64,000 bases of DNA from a virus (IMGVR_UViG_3300023281_001622:1-64000), one strand, 5' to 3'. Shown: positions 49,980-59,355, numbered from the stretch's first letter. A program made the numbers and translations. Notes: a model not told the origin generated them from the sequence alone.

Positions 49980-50190
49980 ACAGTCTTCTGAACACGGAGG
50001 ATGTGTGTCTGCACGCTAGCTGTGTGCGGCTCGTGAGTGAGTCGTGTGAACACGTCTCGTGAGTGCATCTCGTGAGTGCGTCATGTCTAGGCTTGGCATG
50101 AGCTTCGCTCATGACATCGAGACGACGAGGAACGAGGCGGCGAGCTGTATTGGAGGGGCTACGGGTGGGGGGTGATGGGGCCACCCGTGT
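49980..50190. repeat. GC-rich repeat segment with CTCGTGAGTG copies
   Basis: CTCGTGAGTG occurs three times (50030-50039, 50056-50065, 50069-50078), and close relatives occur near 47830-47860 and 47949. The hairpin CATGAGC-TTC-GCTCATG (about 50097-50113) lies just after. A GC-rich stretch follows to 50190. No gene fits. Probably related to the 47.9-kb element. Confidence 0.5.
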
Positions 50191-50256
50191 GAGCGGAGAA
50201 GAAAGACTGAAAGGACCCCTCAGCAAAAAATATATAAAATCGGCATTTTAGTCGTA

Positions 50257-50316
50257 ACTAAAGTTACGTCACTAAAGATCGCTGACTAAAGTTACTCCTA
50301 AAGATCGCTCCTAAAG
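50257..50316. repeat. Iteron-like CTAAAG repeats
   Basis: CTAAAG begins at 50258, 50272, 50286, 50298 and 50311, spaced 12-14 bp. Copies alternate between ACTAAAGTTAC and CTAAAGATCGCT types. Direct repeats at about one helical turn or slightly more are typical of replication-initiator or repressor arrays. The array lies in the divergent gap before the late promoter at 50382. Confidence 0.75.
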
Positions 50317-50381
50317 GGACAGGGTGATAGCGGGGTGTGCTAACGTGGGTGGTGGGGGGTGCAGACGAGCATGTGGGCTGG

Positions 50382-50410
50382 TGGACATATCATTAAGATA
50401 TGTGTATAAA
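50382..50410 (+). promoter_or_regulatory. Sigma70-like promoter of the late operon
   Basis: TGGACA (50382-50387), a 17-bp spacer and TATAAA (50405-50410). The start codon is at 50418, only 8 bp away, as at other promoters here. It follows the CTAAAG repeats, so it may be regulated by whatever binds them. Confidence 0.65.
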
Positions 50411-50417
50411 GATATAC

Positions 50418-50594
50418 ATGGCAGACGAAACGCAGTGTAGGGACAGCTCAGCACAGGAAGGTGCGAGAGTGTGCCCTGTATGTAATAGGGAGTGGCGAGA
50501 GATGGGGGTGGGCGAAGGGGATCACCCTGAATGGGACGTTGATAACAACAGGATGGCCCAGTGGGATGAATTTTTAACAGACGAAGAAAAGTAG
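50418..50594 (+). CDS. Small Cys-pair protein (58 aa)
   Basis: Starts MADETQCRDSSAQEG and has VCPVCNREW, a single C-x2-C pair. The ATG at 50418 lies directly after the promoter; an ATG at 50400 overlaps the -10 and was rejected. Function unknown. Confidence 0.55.
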   Translation: MADETQCRDSSAQEGARVCPVCNREWREMGVGEGDHPEWDVDNNRMAQWDEFLTDEEK

Positions 50595-50599
50595 AATCA

Positions 50600-50860
50600 A
50601 TGAATATACACGAAAGTAACTTGGAGCGTTTAGGCGCAATATTGTATGGCAACTTTATGTTGCACGTTTCTGGAGATAATGGGTTTAAGCCGTATTCCGA
50701 GCTAGACGATTTGGATCAAGAGGGGTGGAAATCGGTGGCTAGGACGGCGATTGTTATTACGACACAACAACTGGATGACCATTTGAAAACGGGATTGCAG
50801 GAGTTTGAAGTGATGGAGAACGGGGTGGTGGTGAAAAAGCAGTTATTGGATTTAGGATAA
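50600..50860 (+). CDS. Hypothetical protein (86 aa)
   Basis: Helical N-terminus (HESNLERLGAILYGNFMLHV), then YSELDDLDQEGWKSVARTAI. The LDQEGWKxVARxAI motif resembles a small conserved phage segment; the 51.2-kb protein has EGWRVVARTLAQL, so the two are probably related. Function unknown. Confidence 0.55.
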   Translation: MNIHESNLERLGAILYGNFMLHVSGDNGFKPYSELDDLDQEGWKSVARTAIVITTQQLDDHLKTGLQEFEVMENGVVVKKQLLDLG

Positions 50861-51156
50861 TGAACATCAAGGTGTTGGACACGTATTCTGGGGAGAAGGT
50901 GTGGTCGAGCGAGATCGACGCTGATGACATCTGCTTTGGTGGGTGGAGTTGTGATTGTATGAGAGCCACTTTGTTTAATCCACGTAGGACATGTGGCTGT
51001 GCAGACGGAGGTGATTGTCGTGGGCATGAGAGGTGGATTGTTGTTGATCGTTTTTGTGTGAACGAGACGGACGATAGTGAGCTGCCCACTATGCATGAGT
51101 GCAACCACAATTACCCAGAGGAGCTGTTGGTGGTGAATGGAGTGGAGCTAGATTAG
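50860..51156 (+). CDS. Cys-rich hypothetical protein (98 aa)
   Basis: Contains CFGGWSCDCMRATLFNPRRT, CGCADGGDCRGHE and a later HECNHN: about eight Cys plus His, possibly two zinc sites. Overlaps the upstream stop (TAATG). Not recognised. Confidence 0.55.
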   Translation: MNIKVLDTYSGEKVWSSEIDADDICFGGWSCDCMRATLFNPRRTCGCADGGDCRGHERWIVVDRFCVNETDDSELPTMHECNHNYPEELLVVNGVELD

Positions 51157-51169
51157 TAGGCAATAACTT

Positions 51170-51478
51170 ATGTATTTATACGACTCTTTAATGGCTGATA
51201 GAATGTATGATACGGTGGCTCGAGCTTTTATTGCGGGAGCGCCAGACGAGGAACAAGCTGACAAGGCACGTGCTGTCTTCCAGGCTTCTGACGAGGGGTG
51301 GAGGGTGGTGGCACGGACACTGGCTCAGTTGTCCCCTTCCCTACTGAGGGTGAGTGATTTGTCACGTATTACGACTGCTATACATAGAACGATCCCCCAG
51401 TTTTATTACGAGCTGCAAGTGCCAGCGCCACGATTGGAGAAGGTGGAGAAGATTGCACCATACGCTACAGATTTATAG
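51170..51478 (+). CDS. Hypothetical protein (102 aa)
   Basis: Helical; DEGWRVVARTLAQLSPSLLR matches a segment in the 50.6-kb protein (DQEGWKSVARTAIVI), so they may be duplicates. Function unknown. Confidence 0.55.
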   Translation: MYLYDSLMADRMYDTVARAFIAGAPDEEQADKARAVFQASDEGWRVVARTLAQLSPSLLRVSDLSRITTAIHRTIPQFYYELQVPAPRLEKVEKIAPYATDL

Positions 51479-51482
51479 GTAT

Positions 51483-51740
51483 ATGACACATAATGTATTG
51501 AGAGATTTAATTTTAGAGGGGGCTCCTAGTAAGTTGGATGCGGATGAGGCCATGTTGTCTATGCATCACAGCTCTTACACTTCTTATTCTTTTCGGATTA
51601 TCAACATGATGAAGCAGAGGAATCTTACGCCTGCACAGGAGGAAGACCTTGTTGTTACGTTCTCGATTAATTTTTACACGGCAGATCTACAAAGGTGGAG
51701 ACGCACAGGGACATTTAACAAACAAAACCATGAAGAATAA
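51483..51740 (+). CDS. Hypothetical protein (85 aa)
   Basis: Starts MTHNVLRDLILEGAPSKLDA; helical. The ATG at 51483 is 4 bp past the preceding stop; the longer frame from 51354 lies on the previous gene. Not recognised. Confidence 0.5.
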   Translation: MTHNVLRDLILEGAPSKLDADEAMLSMHHSSYTSYSFRIINMMKQRNLTPAQEEDLVVTFSINFYTADLQRWRRTGTFNKQNHEE

Positions 51741-52596
51741 CTGGAAAATAAGTAAGATGAATGACGTTTCCTTGATGGAAATCGACGTGTGTGACAAGCC
51801 TGTTGAGGCTGGATGGGAACAATGGATATTGCTTACCAGTGATTGGCACTGGGATAATGATCATTGTGATTTAAAGAAGCTGACAGAAGATTTTGATTTA
51901 GCACGGGAGCGGGATGCTGCGGTGTTTGCCTTTGGAGATTTGTTCTGCTTGATGCAGGGGCGTTATGATCCACGTAGAGCGAGGAGTGGGATGCGTCCAT
52001 CACTAGATTGTGATAATTACTTAGATGCTGTGGTGGCACAGGCAGATGAGTTTTTTCATCCGTATGCAAAGAACCTGGCGTTAGCCACACGAGGCAATCA
52101 CGAGATTAGCAATATGCGTAATAACGAGACTGACGTTATTGAACGTTTTTGTGAGCGTATGCGTTGGTCTGAGTCACCAGTGATTACTGGGGGCATTGGA
52201 GGATGGGTGTTTTTGAGATGCACGATGAATGGCAAGCGACAAACACTGAAGCTGGCTTATCACCATGGAGCTGGTGGAGGAGGCCCAGCTACGAAGGGTA
52301 CGCCTAAGCACGGCAAGAGAGCGATGTATCTGCCACAGGCTGATATCTTCGTGAGTGGGCACATTCATGAGCGTTGGAGTATTACTAACGTGCAGGAGCA
52401 AGTGAGCAGGTATGGCACGAGGTCGCTGAAAGATCAGACGCACATATGTTTGCCGACATACAAGCAAGAGTATGATCCATCTGGGTATGATTTCCACAAC
52501 CTCAATGAGCGCCCGCCTAAGCCATTGGGAGGCTGTTGGTTGCGTTTACACATGAACAAAGATGGTGTGTTACAATATGATCATATTTTTACATAA
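51730..52596 (+). CDS. Metallophosphoesterase
   Basis: The metallophosphatase motifs are all seen: LLTSDWHWD (D-x-H), FAFGDLF (G-D), ATRGNHE (G-N-H-E), a YHHG segment and VSGHIHERW (G-H-x-H). These bind two metals in calcineurin-like phosphoesterases and DNA/RNA phosphodiesterases. 288 residues from the ATG at 51730. It lies three genes into the late operon just before the terminase genes. Substrate unknown; could be DNA repair, RNA or cyclic nucleotide. Confidence 0.8.
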   Translation: MKNNWKISKMNDVSLMEIDVCDKPVEAGWEQWILLTSDWHWDNDHCDLKKLTEDFDLARERDAAVFAFGDLFCLMQGRYDPRRARSGMRPSLDCDNYLDAVVAQADEFFHPYAKNLALATRGNHEISNMRNNETDVIERFCERMRWSESPVITGGIGGWVFLRCTMNGKRQTLKLAYHHGAGGGGPATKGTPKHGKRAMYLPQADIFVSGHIHERWSITNVQEQVSRYGTRSLKDQTHICLPTYKQEYDPSGYDFHNLNERPPKPLGGCWLRLHMNKDGVLQYDHIFT

Positions 52597-52599
52597 GAG

Positions 52600-52806
52600 A
52601 TGACCAAGGATACAATGATAATTAGTGAGTGGGCGAGGATGTGGAGTGTTCCTGTATGGAAGGCACATGTTCGTCTCACACAACTGTGGAAGGATGGTAT
52701 AGTGGAGAAGCAAATTATGTATATCAAACAAAAGCCTTATGAAGCGTATGCTTTGATTTGCAATAACTCGAACGAGCGCAAGCACCTTGCTTTTTCTAAT
52801 TCCTAA
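52600..52806 (+). CDS. Small winged-helix protein, candidate terminase small subunit
   Basis: SEWARMWSVPVWKAHVRLTQ and LWKDGIVEKQIMYIKQ give a short winged-helix pattern (68 residues). It directly precedes the terminase large subunit (2-bp gap), the classical TerS position, but it is shorter than usual. Either this or the 46.8-kb HTH protein could be TerS. Confidence 0.45.
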   Translation: MTKDTMIISEWARMWSVPVWKAHVRLTQLWKDGIVEKQIMYIKQKPYEAYALICNNSNERKHLAFSNS

Positions 52807-52808
52807 GC

Positions 52809-54593
52809 ATGTCGAACATCTCCACTTCACGCACATCCACTGAGTTTGAACGCTATGGACTGAGGTGGGATACGCAATGGCATAACGATTTATACATCGA
52901 GCTGTATTGCTACCTGCACCATCCATCACCCGAAGGCGAAGGTGGTAGGTTGAAGCAGCTCGAGCATTACTGGAATGCTGTGGATATACTGTGGAACAAC
53001 AACCCACGTAGTCCACGTAAGGTGGTGAGGAACGATTGGACGAACGACATGACTACGGGCATGATCTACAATCGTTATTGTGCTTTAGCAGGGTCTGGTA
53101 GTAGCGGGAAGAGCGACAGCATGGCTGTCTATGGCATTGTTAATTACATGGCTTCGCCACTGAACACGAAGGTGTTGCTTACGTCTACGACACTGACAGC
53201 GGCAAAGCTCCGTGTATGGAAGAGTGTTAGTGAGCTATGGTTGAAGGAGTTTCCAGGCAAGATGGTGCAATCAAACTGTCTGATTAAGGGCTACAATAAG
53301 GTGGGCATCCTGTCTGAGGAGACGGGTTTGAAGCTGATTCCCGCAGCTGGAAGTAGTTCTACTGAGATTGATCAGGGCTTTATTGGAATTAAGCAGGACA
53401 GGGTGATCGCACTACTTGATGAGTTGAGTGAAATACCTATGGGTGTTCTCAATGCTTGCTACTCCAACTTGGAGACAAACCCCCATTTTGAGCTTAAGGC
53501 TGCATCCAACCCTAATTTATACACGGATCCTTTTGGTGTGTTTTCAGAGCCAGCAGATGGCTGGAACAGCATTACTGAGGATGATTACAAATGGAAAACA
53601 TCACGTGGTGTGTGTTACCGCTTTGATGCGGAGAAGAGTCCAAACATTAAGGCGGGCAGAGTGATCTACCCGTGGTTGCCTTCACAAACTTCGATAGACA
53701 TGGCAAAGAATGATTATGGTGAGAACAGTCGTTTCTTCTACCGAATGTTTAAGGCTTTTTGGTTTGCAGGGGCAAGTGATGAGACAATCTACACTGAGGG
53801 TGAGTTGATTACTAATAAAGCGAACAAGAAGATAGATATTAGCGAGTATGCAGGTGAAGCTAAACGTGATGTGATAGTGGCTGGAGGAGATCCCGCTTAT
53901 ACGCAGGGTGGGGACAGGTTTCCTGTGGTTTATGGACAAGTGGTGCAGCTTAAAGGGAAGTCTGTCTTGGAGGTGTTGGGTTACGAGATACTAAAAGATG
54001 ACTTGTCTAAGGATCAGGCGGGTCGGAGTTATAACAGTGTGCGGTTGATGCAGGAGCTAGCAGTGAAACATAGTATATCTCCAGAGAACTTTGGATACGA
54101 CATGACTGGAGCTGGTATACCTTTTCGTGACATTGTTGTAAGTCAGTGGTCTAGCCTACCTATGGGTGTTAATTTTGGTGGTGCTCCCTCTAAGCTACAA
54201 ATCAGTCCTGTAGATAAGCGTTTAGGCGCAGATGTTTATGCTAACAGGGTGAGTGAGATATGGGTGAGGATGAAAGGCTTGGTGAGGGAGGGCAGAATCA
54301 GAGGTTTACCCCCAGAGATCATCAAGGAGATTTGTGAGAGGCGTTGGCATAAGAACATGCTTACTAGCAGTAAGAAGCTACGCATTGAAAGCAAGGTGGA
54401 CATGAAGCATCGAGGTTTGAAAAGTCCAGATTTAGCTGATGCTTTTTTTGTTTTGTGTGAAGTGGCAATACGTAACGGGTTGATGGGACAGATGGAGACT
54501 ATCGAAGTGGATCGACGAGCATCTAGCAGTTGGGAAGAAGCTGCTGCCTACCATGACATTGTTGGTTTAAGTGACACATCATTAGACTACTAG
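52809..54593 (+). CDS. terL: Terminase large subunit
   Basis: The DNA-packaging motor. Walker A GSGSSGKS (residues 95-102), Walker B VIALLDELSE (D204-E205), and an RNase H-like nuclease domain with VAGGDPAY (D361), FGYDMTGAG and a final DLADAFF acidic residue. 594 residues, the normal length. It cuts concatemers and pumps DNA through the portal. The first late structural gene; followed by its own promoter region for the portal genes. Confidence 0.92.
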   Translation: MSNISTSRTSTEFERYGLRWDTQWHNDLYIELYCYLHHPSPEGEGGRLKQLEHYWNAVDILWNNNPRSPRKVVRNDWTNDMTTGMIYNRYCALAGSGSSGKSDSMAVYGIVNYMASPLNTKVLLTSTTLTAAKLRVWKSVSELWLKEFPGKMVQSNCLIKGYNKVGILSEETGLKLIPAAGSSSTEIDQGFIGIKQDRVIALLDELSEIPMGVLNACYSNLETNPHFELKAASNPNLYTDPFGVFSEPADGWNSITEDDYKWKTSRGVCYRFDAEKSPNIKAGRVIYPWLPSQTSIDMAKNDYGENSRFFYRMFKAFWFAGASDETIYTEGELITNKANKKIDISEYAGEAKRDVIVAGGDPAYTQGGDRFPVVYGQVVQLKGKSVLEVLGYEILKDDLSKDQAGRSYNSVRLMQELAVKHSISPENFGYDMTGAGIPFRDIVVSQWSSLPMGVNFGGAPSKLQISPVDKRLGADVYANRVSEIWVRMKGLVREGRIRGLPPEIIKEICERRWHKNMLTSSKKLRIESKVDMKHRGLKSPDLADAFFVLCEVAIRNGLMGQMETIEVDRRASSSWEEAAAYHDIVGLSDTSLDY

Positions 54594-54606
54594 CAAACCG
54601 ACATCA

Positions 54607-54635
54607 TTGACATATCTTAATTAATATGTTATACA
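54607..54635 (+). promoter_or_regulatory. Sigma70-like promoter with extended -10
   Basis: TTGACA (54607-54612), a 17-bp spacer ending in TGT, and TATACA (54630-54635). The ATG at 54645 is 9 bp away. Consensus -35 and the same TGTTATA core as elsewhere. Confidence 0.8.
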
Positions 54636-54644
54636 CATAATCGC

Positions 54645-55430
54645 ATGAACATACTTGTAACTATCACAAAGCCTTTTGATGGCTATCGCCAGCAGCTGTT
54701 AAGCACAATGCAAGAGTCTAAATATACGGACGATCATTTGTATGTTGTTTGCTCATCTTACGAAGCTGAATACAACACGTCTACTTTAGAGGCTTTTGGT
54801 GATCTGTTTGATAGCATCACTATGTGTCCATTTAGTATTGCTCCTTACGAGCAGGACAAGTGTTCTGTTGAGGATTACACGAACGAGCTGGTAGGCTACA
54901 ATTTGTGGAAGCTGAACATTGAGGGCGAGACACTTTACGTCCCACTTGGCTATGTCCCGACAACAAAGACATGGAATAAGGATGTTAGGGGGGCATTCAG
55001 GGAGAGTGGCAAGCAGTTTATGGGCGCAGTGACTGGTGACGATGATGAATGTTACATAAACGGCTATTTTGTAGCTGATGCAGAGTTTTTCACGAGCAAT
55101 CCGTGCATTAGAGGGTATCGCAAAGGCTTATACTTCATGTATAAAGCACGTAATTACACCAACAGGAGCTTGGAAGTGAGTGATTCTGGCTTGTTTAAAG
55201 CAATCGACACTCTTTCCCCTGTTGAAGCTGTCACACCACCTATTGTTGAGCAGGAGGTGGTGGTTGACCCTCCCTCCCCTGTCCTGGATACGCCCGCACC
55301 TAAGGCTAAGAAAGCAGCCAAGAAAAGGAAGAAGGCGAAGAAGAAGATTTCAAAAACAGCACTCAAGAAGGCCGAACGAGATCTGAAGAAAACAAAAGAC
55401 CAACAACAAGCTGACAAAACCCCTGATTAA
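54645..55430 (+). CDS. Protein with a histone H1-like Lys-rich tail (261 aa)
   Basis: Residues 1-180 (MNILVTITKPFDGYRQQLLS and onward) look like a folded alpha/beta domain, resembling a small glycosyltransferase-like start, but no DxD or GT motif is clear. After a Pro-rich linker (VDPPSPVLDTPAPK) the last ~45 residues are Lys/Ala-rich (KKAAKKRKKAKKKISKTALK), like histone H1 tails or DNA-condensing virion proteins. Its place between TerL and portal suggests a packaged or packaging-associated protein. Confidence 0.55.
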   Translation: MNILVTITKPFDGYRQQLLSTMQESKYTDDHLYVVCSSYEAEYNTSTLEAFGDLFDSITMCPFSIAPYEQDKCSVEDYTNELVGYNLWKLNIEGETLYVPLGYVPTTKTWNKDVRGAFRESGKQFMGAVTGDDDECYINGYFVADAEFFTSNPCIRGYRKGLYFMYKARNYTNRSLEVSDSGLFKAIDTLSPVEAVTPPIVEQEVVVDPPSPVLDTPAPKAKKAAKKRKKAKKKISKTALKKAERDLKKTKDQQQADKTPD

Positions 55431-55433
55431 TCA

Positions 55434-57758
55434 ATGTCCCATATTATGCAAGATGATACAGAAAAGGCTCTTAAAACTTACGAGAGTTCTAACGAGGGGG
55501 ACACCCCCACCGCACCAAAGGAGCGTCTTAAGAATGCTATGGTGTTGAGATCTATTCATCACCACCTTGTAGATCAGGACGAAGCGAGTGAGCGCAACAG
55601 GGCTAAGGTGCAGAACTTGAAGGACTTCAAACCCCCTCTTGATGAGGGTATTTTGCGTAAGCGAGGGCAAGGAAGTCGTTTCAACATCAACTTTGGTGAA
55701 ACTTCATCTATTATCAATGAAGCGCAAAGCCAATACATAGATAGCTTTATATCTCCAGAGCACCTGATTGAGATTAAACTTGGTCGCAACTTGTATGAGC
55801 CATCTGACGGAGATCGCTGGCAACGCATCATGTCTGATGAGTTTACCAAAATGATTCGAGCATGGGATGGTGGTTTATTTGAGTATTTAACACTTATTGA
55901 TCAGTTTGTGACGCATGGCATCGGCATTGGTTACTTCGAGGACAGCACAACGTGGCAATGGAAAGGCAGCGGTTTGCGTGAGTTTAAGTTTCCTAGACGC
56001 ACACAAGCCACTCCAGACTCGGTTGAGATGTGTACGTGCGAAGCTTTCCTTACACCTACTGAGTTGAGCGAGAAGATTGCTGATGAAGAAGCGGCAACAG
56101 CATTGGGTTGGGATGTTAAGGCTGTTAAGCACGCTTTGCAGTCGGCTAATGATGAACTATACGACAGCGACAGTCCTGAGGAGGTGCAGGAGCAACAGAA
56201 AGCGAACGACATGGAAGAAGACGGACACAATAATGTGTTTAGTCCAATCAGAGTGGTTCACGCCTGGGTGAAGGAGCACGACGGCACTGTCAGCACATAC
56301 ATCTGCACTAAAAACCCTACAATGCATGAAGGGCAGACAAATAAAGACATATCAAAGCGCTACCTGTTCAAGCGACAAGGTGAGTATAGAGATTTGAGCG
56401 AGGCATTGCACATTTTTCCCTTCTACACTGGCAATAAAGGCAACATCTACACGATACGTGGACTGGGGTATATGATGTATCCGCAAGGCATGGCTTCAAA
56501 CCTGATGCAGTGTGCTTTGTTGGACAGTGCCAAGGATAGCTTATCTATAAAATACATCTCACCTAGCGAGAAGGCTATTACACGTATTCCTATTATTCAT
56601 GCAGGGCCAGCTACCCTGATTCCTCCACACTTACAGATCGCGGAGAACCAGAAGGCTCCAAACCTACAACAATCAGCAATGCCAGCATTGGATTTGCTTA
56701 GTGGGCAGATGAATAAGAAGAGCGTTAGTAGCACTATGTCTAGCGTATTTAACGACGCACCTGATAGACGTAGTAAGTTTGAACTTACTGCTGCTTTGGA
56801 GCATTTCAACAGCTTGAACAGTAGTGCTATGTTGCTCTTTTCTAGACCTTGGCGCTCTCTCTTAACACAGTCAGTGCAGCGTGCCTTTGATCCAATACAG
56901 AATGTTCTCACTGAGTCGGGCAAGCTTGCAAAGCGTATGCAGAACGCATGCATGCAACGTGGAGTGCCGCCTGAAGTGATGCGCACAATCGACGTTCACG
57001 AGACAAAGACAGGGTTGCCATCGGGGCCTGGTGGCAAGGCAGCTCGTGCTGCACAATACGAAGCTGCTGCCTCTTTGTATACAGCGATGGATGACTCTGG
57101 TCGCCAATTCTTTAATAGAGATCGTATGATTGATATCATGGGGCCTGAGAAAGCCAATAGGTATATTAACACAGAGGAAGTGCCACGAGAGCTTGTAGAT
57201 CACTCGATTGCACGCCTTGAGAATAACGATTTGATGGAGGGTAGTGAGATTGACCCAAGTAACTCAGAGAATTACTCAGTGCATCTACGTATACACATTG
57301 CTGCATTGATGCAGGGTATACAGCAAGTGGAGGAAGGTGCGGTTGACTTGGTTGAGATGACTAAGCAGCTGTATGAATTGTTTATTCACACTACGAAGAC
57401 ATTTGAAATTGCGGTTGTTCCTGAGGCACAGCTTGAGGAGATGAATATCTACAAACAACAACTTCAGCAGATTGGCGAGTATATCAATAATGGTATGCGA
57501 GAGCTACAGAAGATGGAGCGTGAAGGCGAAGGTCAAGAGCAACAGGGTGAAGCTAATGGGGATGAAGTGAAGTCACAGCTTGAGCAACAGAAGAAGCAGT
57601 TGGAGATGCAGATGAAAGCTGAGTCTCATATGCAGAAGATACAGCAAGCAGGTGAAACACACGCACAGAAGCTAGCTTTAGAGCGTCAGAAGGCTTTGCA
57701 AGACTTGGCTATTAATGATGCCAAAGGGGCTCAGGTGGTGCGACAGAAGAATCAATGA
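55434..57758 (+). CDS. Portal (head-tail connector) protein
   Basis: 774 residues. The order terminase - portal - scaffold - capsid, size and fold-like pattern (FINEHL-type helices; EKAITRIPIIHAGPATLIPP; and a ring-forming C-terminus) support the portal. The last ~150 residues are a Gln/Glu/Lys-rich coiled coil (QQQGEANGDEVKSQLEQQKK and onward), as in long podovirus portals with a barrel. It overlaps the next gene by 4 bp. Confidence 0.8.
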   Translation: MSHIMQDDTEKALKTYESSNEGDTPTAPKERLKNAMVLRSIHHHLVDQDEASERNRAKVQNLKDFKPPLDEGILRKRGQGSRFNINFGETSSIINEAQSQYIDSFISPEHLIEIKLGRNLYEPSDGDRWQRIMSDEFTKMIRAWDGGLFEYLTLIDQFVTHGIGIGYFEDSTTWQWKGSGLREFKFPRRTQATPDSVEMCTCEAFLTPTELSEKIADEEAATALGWDVKAVKHALQSANDELYDSDSPEEVQEQQKANDMEEDGHNNVFSPIRVVHAWVKEHDGTVSTYICTKNPTMHEGQTNKDISKRYLFKRQGEYRDLSEALHIFPFYTGNKGNIYTIRGLGYMMYPQGMASNLMQCALLDSAKDSLSIKYISPSEKAITRIPIIHAGPATLIPPHLQIAENQKAPNLQQSAMPALDLLSGQMNKKSVSSTMSSVFNDAPDRRSKFELTAALEHFNSLNSSAMLLFSRPWRSLLTQSVQRAFDPIQNVLTESGKLAKRMQNACMQRGVPPEVMRTIDVHETKTGLPSGPGGKAARAAQYEAAASLYTAMDDSGRQFFNRDRMIDIMGPEKANRYINTEEVPRELVDHSIARLENNDLMEGSEIDPSNSENYSVHLRIHIAALMQGIQQVEEGAVDLVEMTKQLYELFIHTTKTFEIAVVPEAQLEEMNIYKQQLQQIGEYINNGMRELQKMEREGEGQEQQGEANGDEVKSQLEQQKKQLEMQMKAESHMQKIQQAGETHAQKLALERQKALQDLAINDAKGAQVVRQKNQ

Positions 57759-58039
57759 TAACTAGAGAACAACTAGCGAGCAACCAAGATGGATTCAAAT
57801 CGGTGGTGGAGAGTGGAGCTTTTAGCTCACTGGAAGCCTGGTTTGAACAACATTCACTACAGGGCAACCCCACTGCGGCTTCCATACAGGATTTAGGCGA
57901 AGTGTATATACGCGAGAGTGGTATAAAATCTGTGTTTAGATCCTTTAGGGAGTTTGCACAGGGTGCTTCTGGAGACAAGCCTGCCGATTCTTTTGAAGAA
58001 GAGGCACTCGAAGATGACACTGAAACAATGCTTAACTAA
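57755..58039 (+). CDS. Hypothetical protein between portal and scaffold (94 aa)
   Basis: Acidic, helical, with SGAFSSLEAWFEQHSLQG and a C-terminal EEALEDDTETMLN. Its ATG overlaps the portal stop (ATGA). Could be a minor head or chaperone protein; not recognised. Confidence 0.55.
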   Translation: MITREQLASNQDGFKSVVESGAFSSLEAWFEQHSLQGNPTAASIQDLGEVYIRESGIKSVFRSFREFAQGASGDKPADSFEEEALEDDTETMLN

Positions 58040-58045
58040 AAAACT

Positions 58046-59272
58046 ATGGACAACGACGACATAACTAACGACCAGACCGAAGAGCCAGCAGGCTTGCTAG
58101 AACGCTTTGACGAGCTGTTTGAAGAAGGAGGTGTGCCCAAGAACGGCACAGCTGAAGTTTTATCTGGAGACGACATGTCTATGGATGAGCCCACTAAAGA
58201 AAAACCCGTACAGGAAAGCGTACAGGAAGACGCTGAGGAAGCCACATCGAATGATGAGCAGGAAGATGCAGAGGATGACGCTACTACTGAATCTGATGAG
58301 TCTGCCAGCACTGATGTTGACGAGGCTGAAGAAACAGGTGATGTTTTTGATAAGGAAACTCAGGACAAGATTACTGATATGGAGAACGATCCACATCCAG
58401 GCATCAAGTTTGCTGAATTACGTCAACAGCTTAAGGAGAAAGAGCAAGAGTTGGCTACAATTAAGAGTGAAGGAGTGAATACTGACGAGATGCAGCAGTT
58501 TAAGTTGAAAGCTGAGAAGTCAGACCAACTTGAGTCACGATTAAAGGACTTAGAGTCTCGATTAAGTGTAGTTGATTTTGAAAGCACTCCAGAGTTTGCG
58601 CGACAGGTGCTCGAGCCATTTGAAGAGGTGGCTGTTCTTAGCGAAACAATAGAGAAGGCTAATAGCTTGGATAAAGATGCTATTCTCAACGCTGTAGTGA
58701 ACACTGACGAGGCTGGGCAGAGTGCTGCTATTGAGCGTATTGTTGAAGAACACAACTTGAGCCGAAGAGATGAGACTAGAGTGTATAAAATGGCTGATAA
58801 GGTGTTGCACATCAACGCCAAGCGAGACAACCTAGAGCGACAGGCTACAGAACGTCTGGCAGAGCTTAAGCAGATGGAGGTGACTCAAGAGGCACAAACT
58901 ATGGAGCAACAACGCTCACGGTTACGTGAATCAGTGAAGTCCACTTTCGAGCGTTATGAGGGCAGGCTTCCTGGGTTTGTTACAGATGACGGCAAGCCTA
59001 ATGAAGCATGGACTAAGATGCAATCTGAAGCACTAGACGTTGATCTCAGTGACTACGATGATCAGGCGCATGCTATTTTTGCCGCCAATGCTTTACCTAG
59101 TGTGCTCGAGCAAGTGAGTAGTTTGTCGAAGGAACTGAAAGAGAAGAACTTGCTTCTTTCACGAATGACAAATGCTAAGCCTAAGGTGAGCACACCATCT
59201 TCTCCAACACAGAAGAGTGACTCAAATGATTCTGACACCTTTATGGACAGGCTAGCTAAGTTTGAATTCTAG
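58046..59272 (+). CDS. Scaffolding protein
   Basis: 408 residues; an acidic N-terminus (Asp/Glu/Ser/Thr) and long helices with KIQ/Glu/Lys heptads (FAELRQQLKEKEQELATIKS). It directly precedes the capsid gene, the classical scaffold position and composition. It would fill the procapsid and be released or cleaved. The terminator right after it ends the operon. Confidence 0.75.
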   Translation: MDNDDITNDQTEEPAGLLERFDELFEEGGVPKNGTAEVLSGDDMSMDEPTKEKPVQESVQEDAEEATSNDEQEDAEDDATTESDESASTDVDEAEETGDVFDKETQDKITDMENDPHPGIKFAELRQQLKEKEQELATIKSEGVNTDEMQQFKLKAEKSDQLESRLKDLESRLSVVDFESTPEFARQVLEPFEEVAVLSETIEKANSLDKDAILNAVVNTDEAGQSAAIERIVEEHNLSRRDETRVYKMADKVLHINAKRDNLERQATERLAELKQMEVTQEAQTMEQQRSRLRESVKSTFERYEGRLPGFVTDDGKPNEAWTKMQSEALDVDLSDYDDQAHAIFAANALPSVLEQVSSLSKELKEKNLLLSRMTNAKPKVSTPSSPTQKSDSNDSDTFMDRLAKFEF

Positions 59273-59293
59273 GATTTGATTAGTGTTGATATA

Positions 59294-59338
59294 AAAGGCG
59301 TGCGTAGGTTTCTATTGTTTTCTGCGTGCGCCTTTTTT
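59294..59338 (+). terminator. Rho-independent terminator before the capsid gene
   Basis: AAAGGCGTGCGTAG (59294-59307) pairs with CTGCGTGCGCCTTT (59322-59335), a 14-bp stem with a few G-U pairs, followed by a T-run. It isolates the scaffold operon from the capsid gene, which has its own promoter. Confidence 0.9.
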
Positions 59339-59355
59339 GCTGGTTTTCACCAAAC

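Noticed and set aside
50757-51108. Minus-strand ORF over late genes
   Set aside because: Overlaps three well-supported plus-strand genes and has low-complexity composition.
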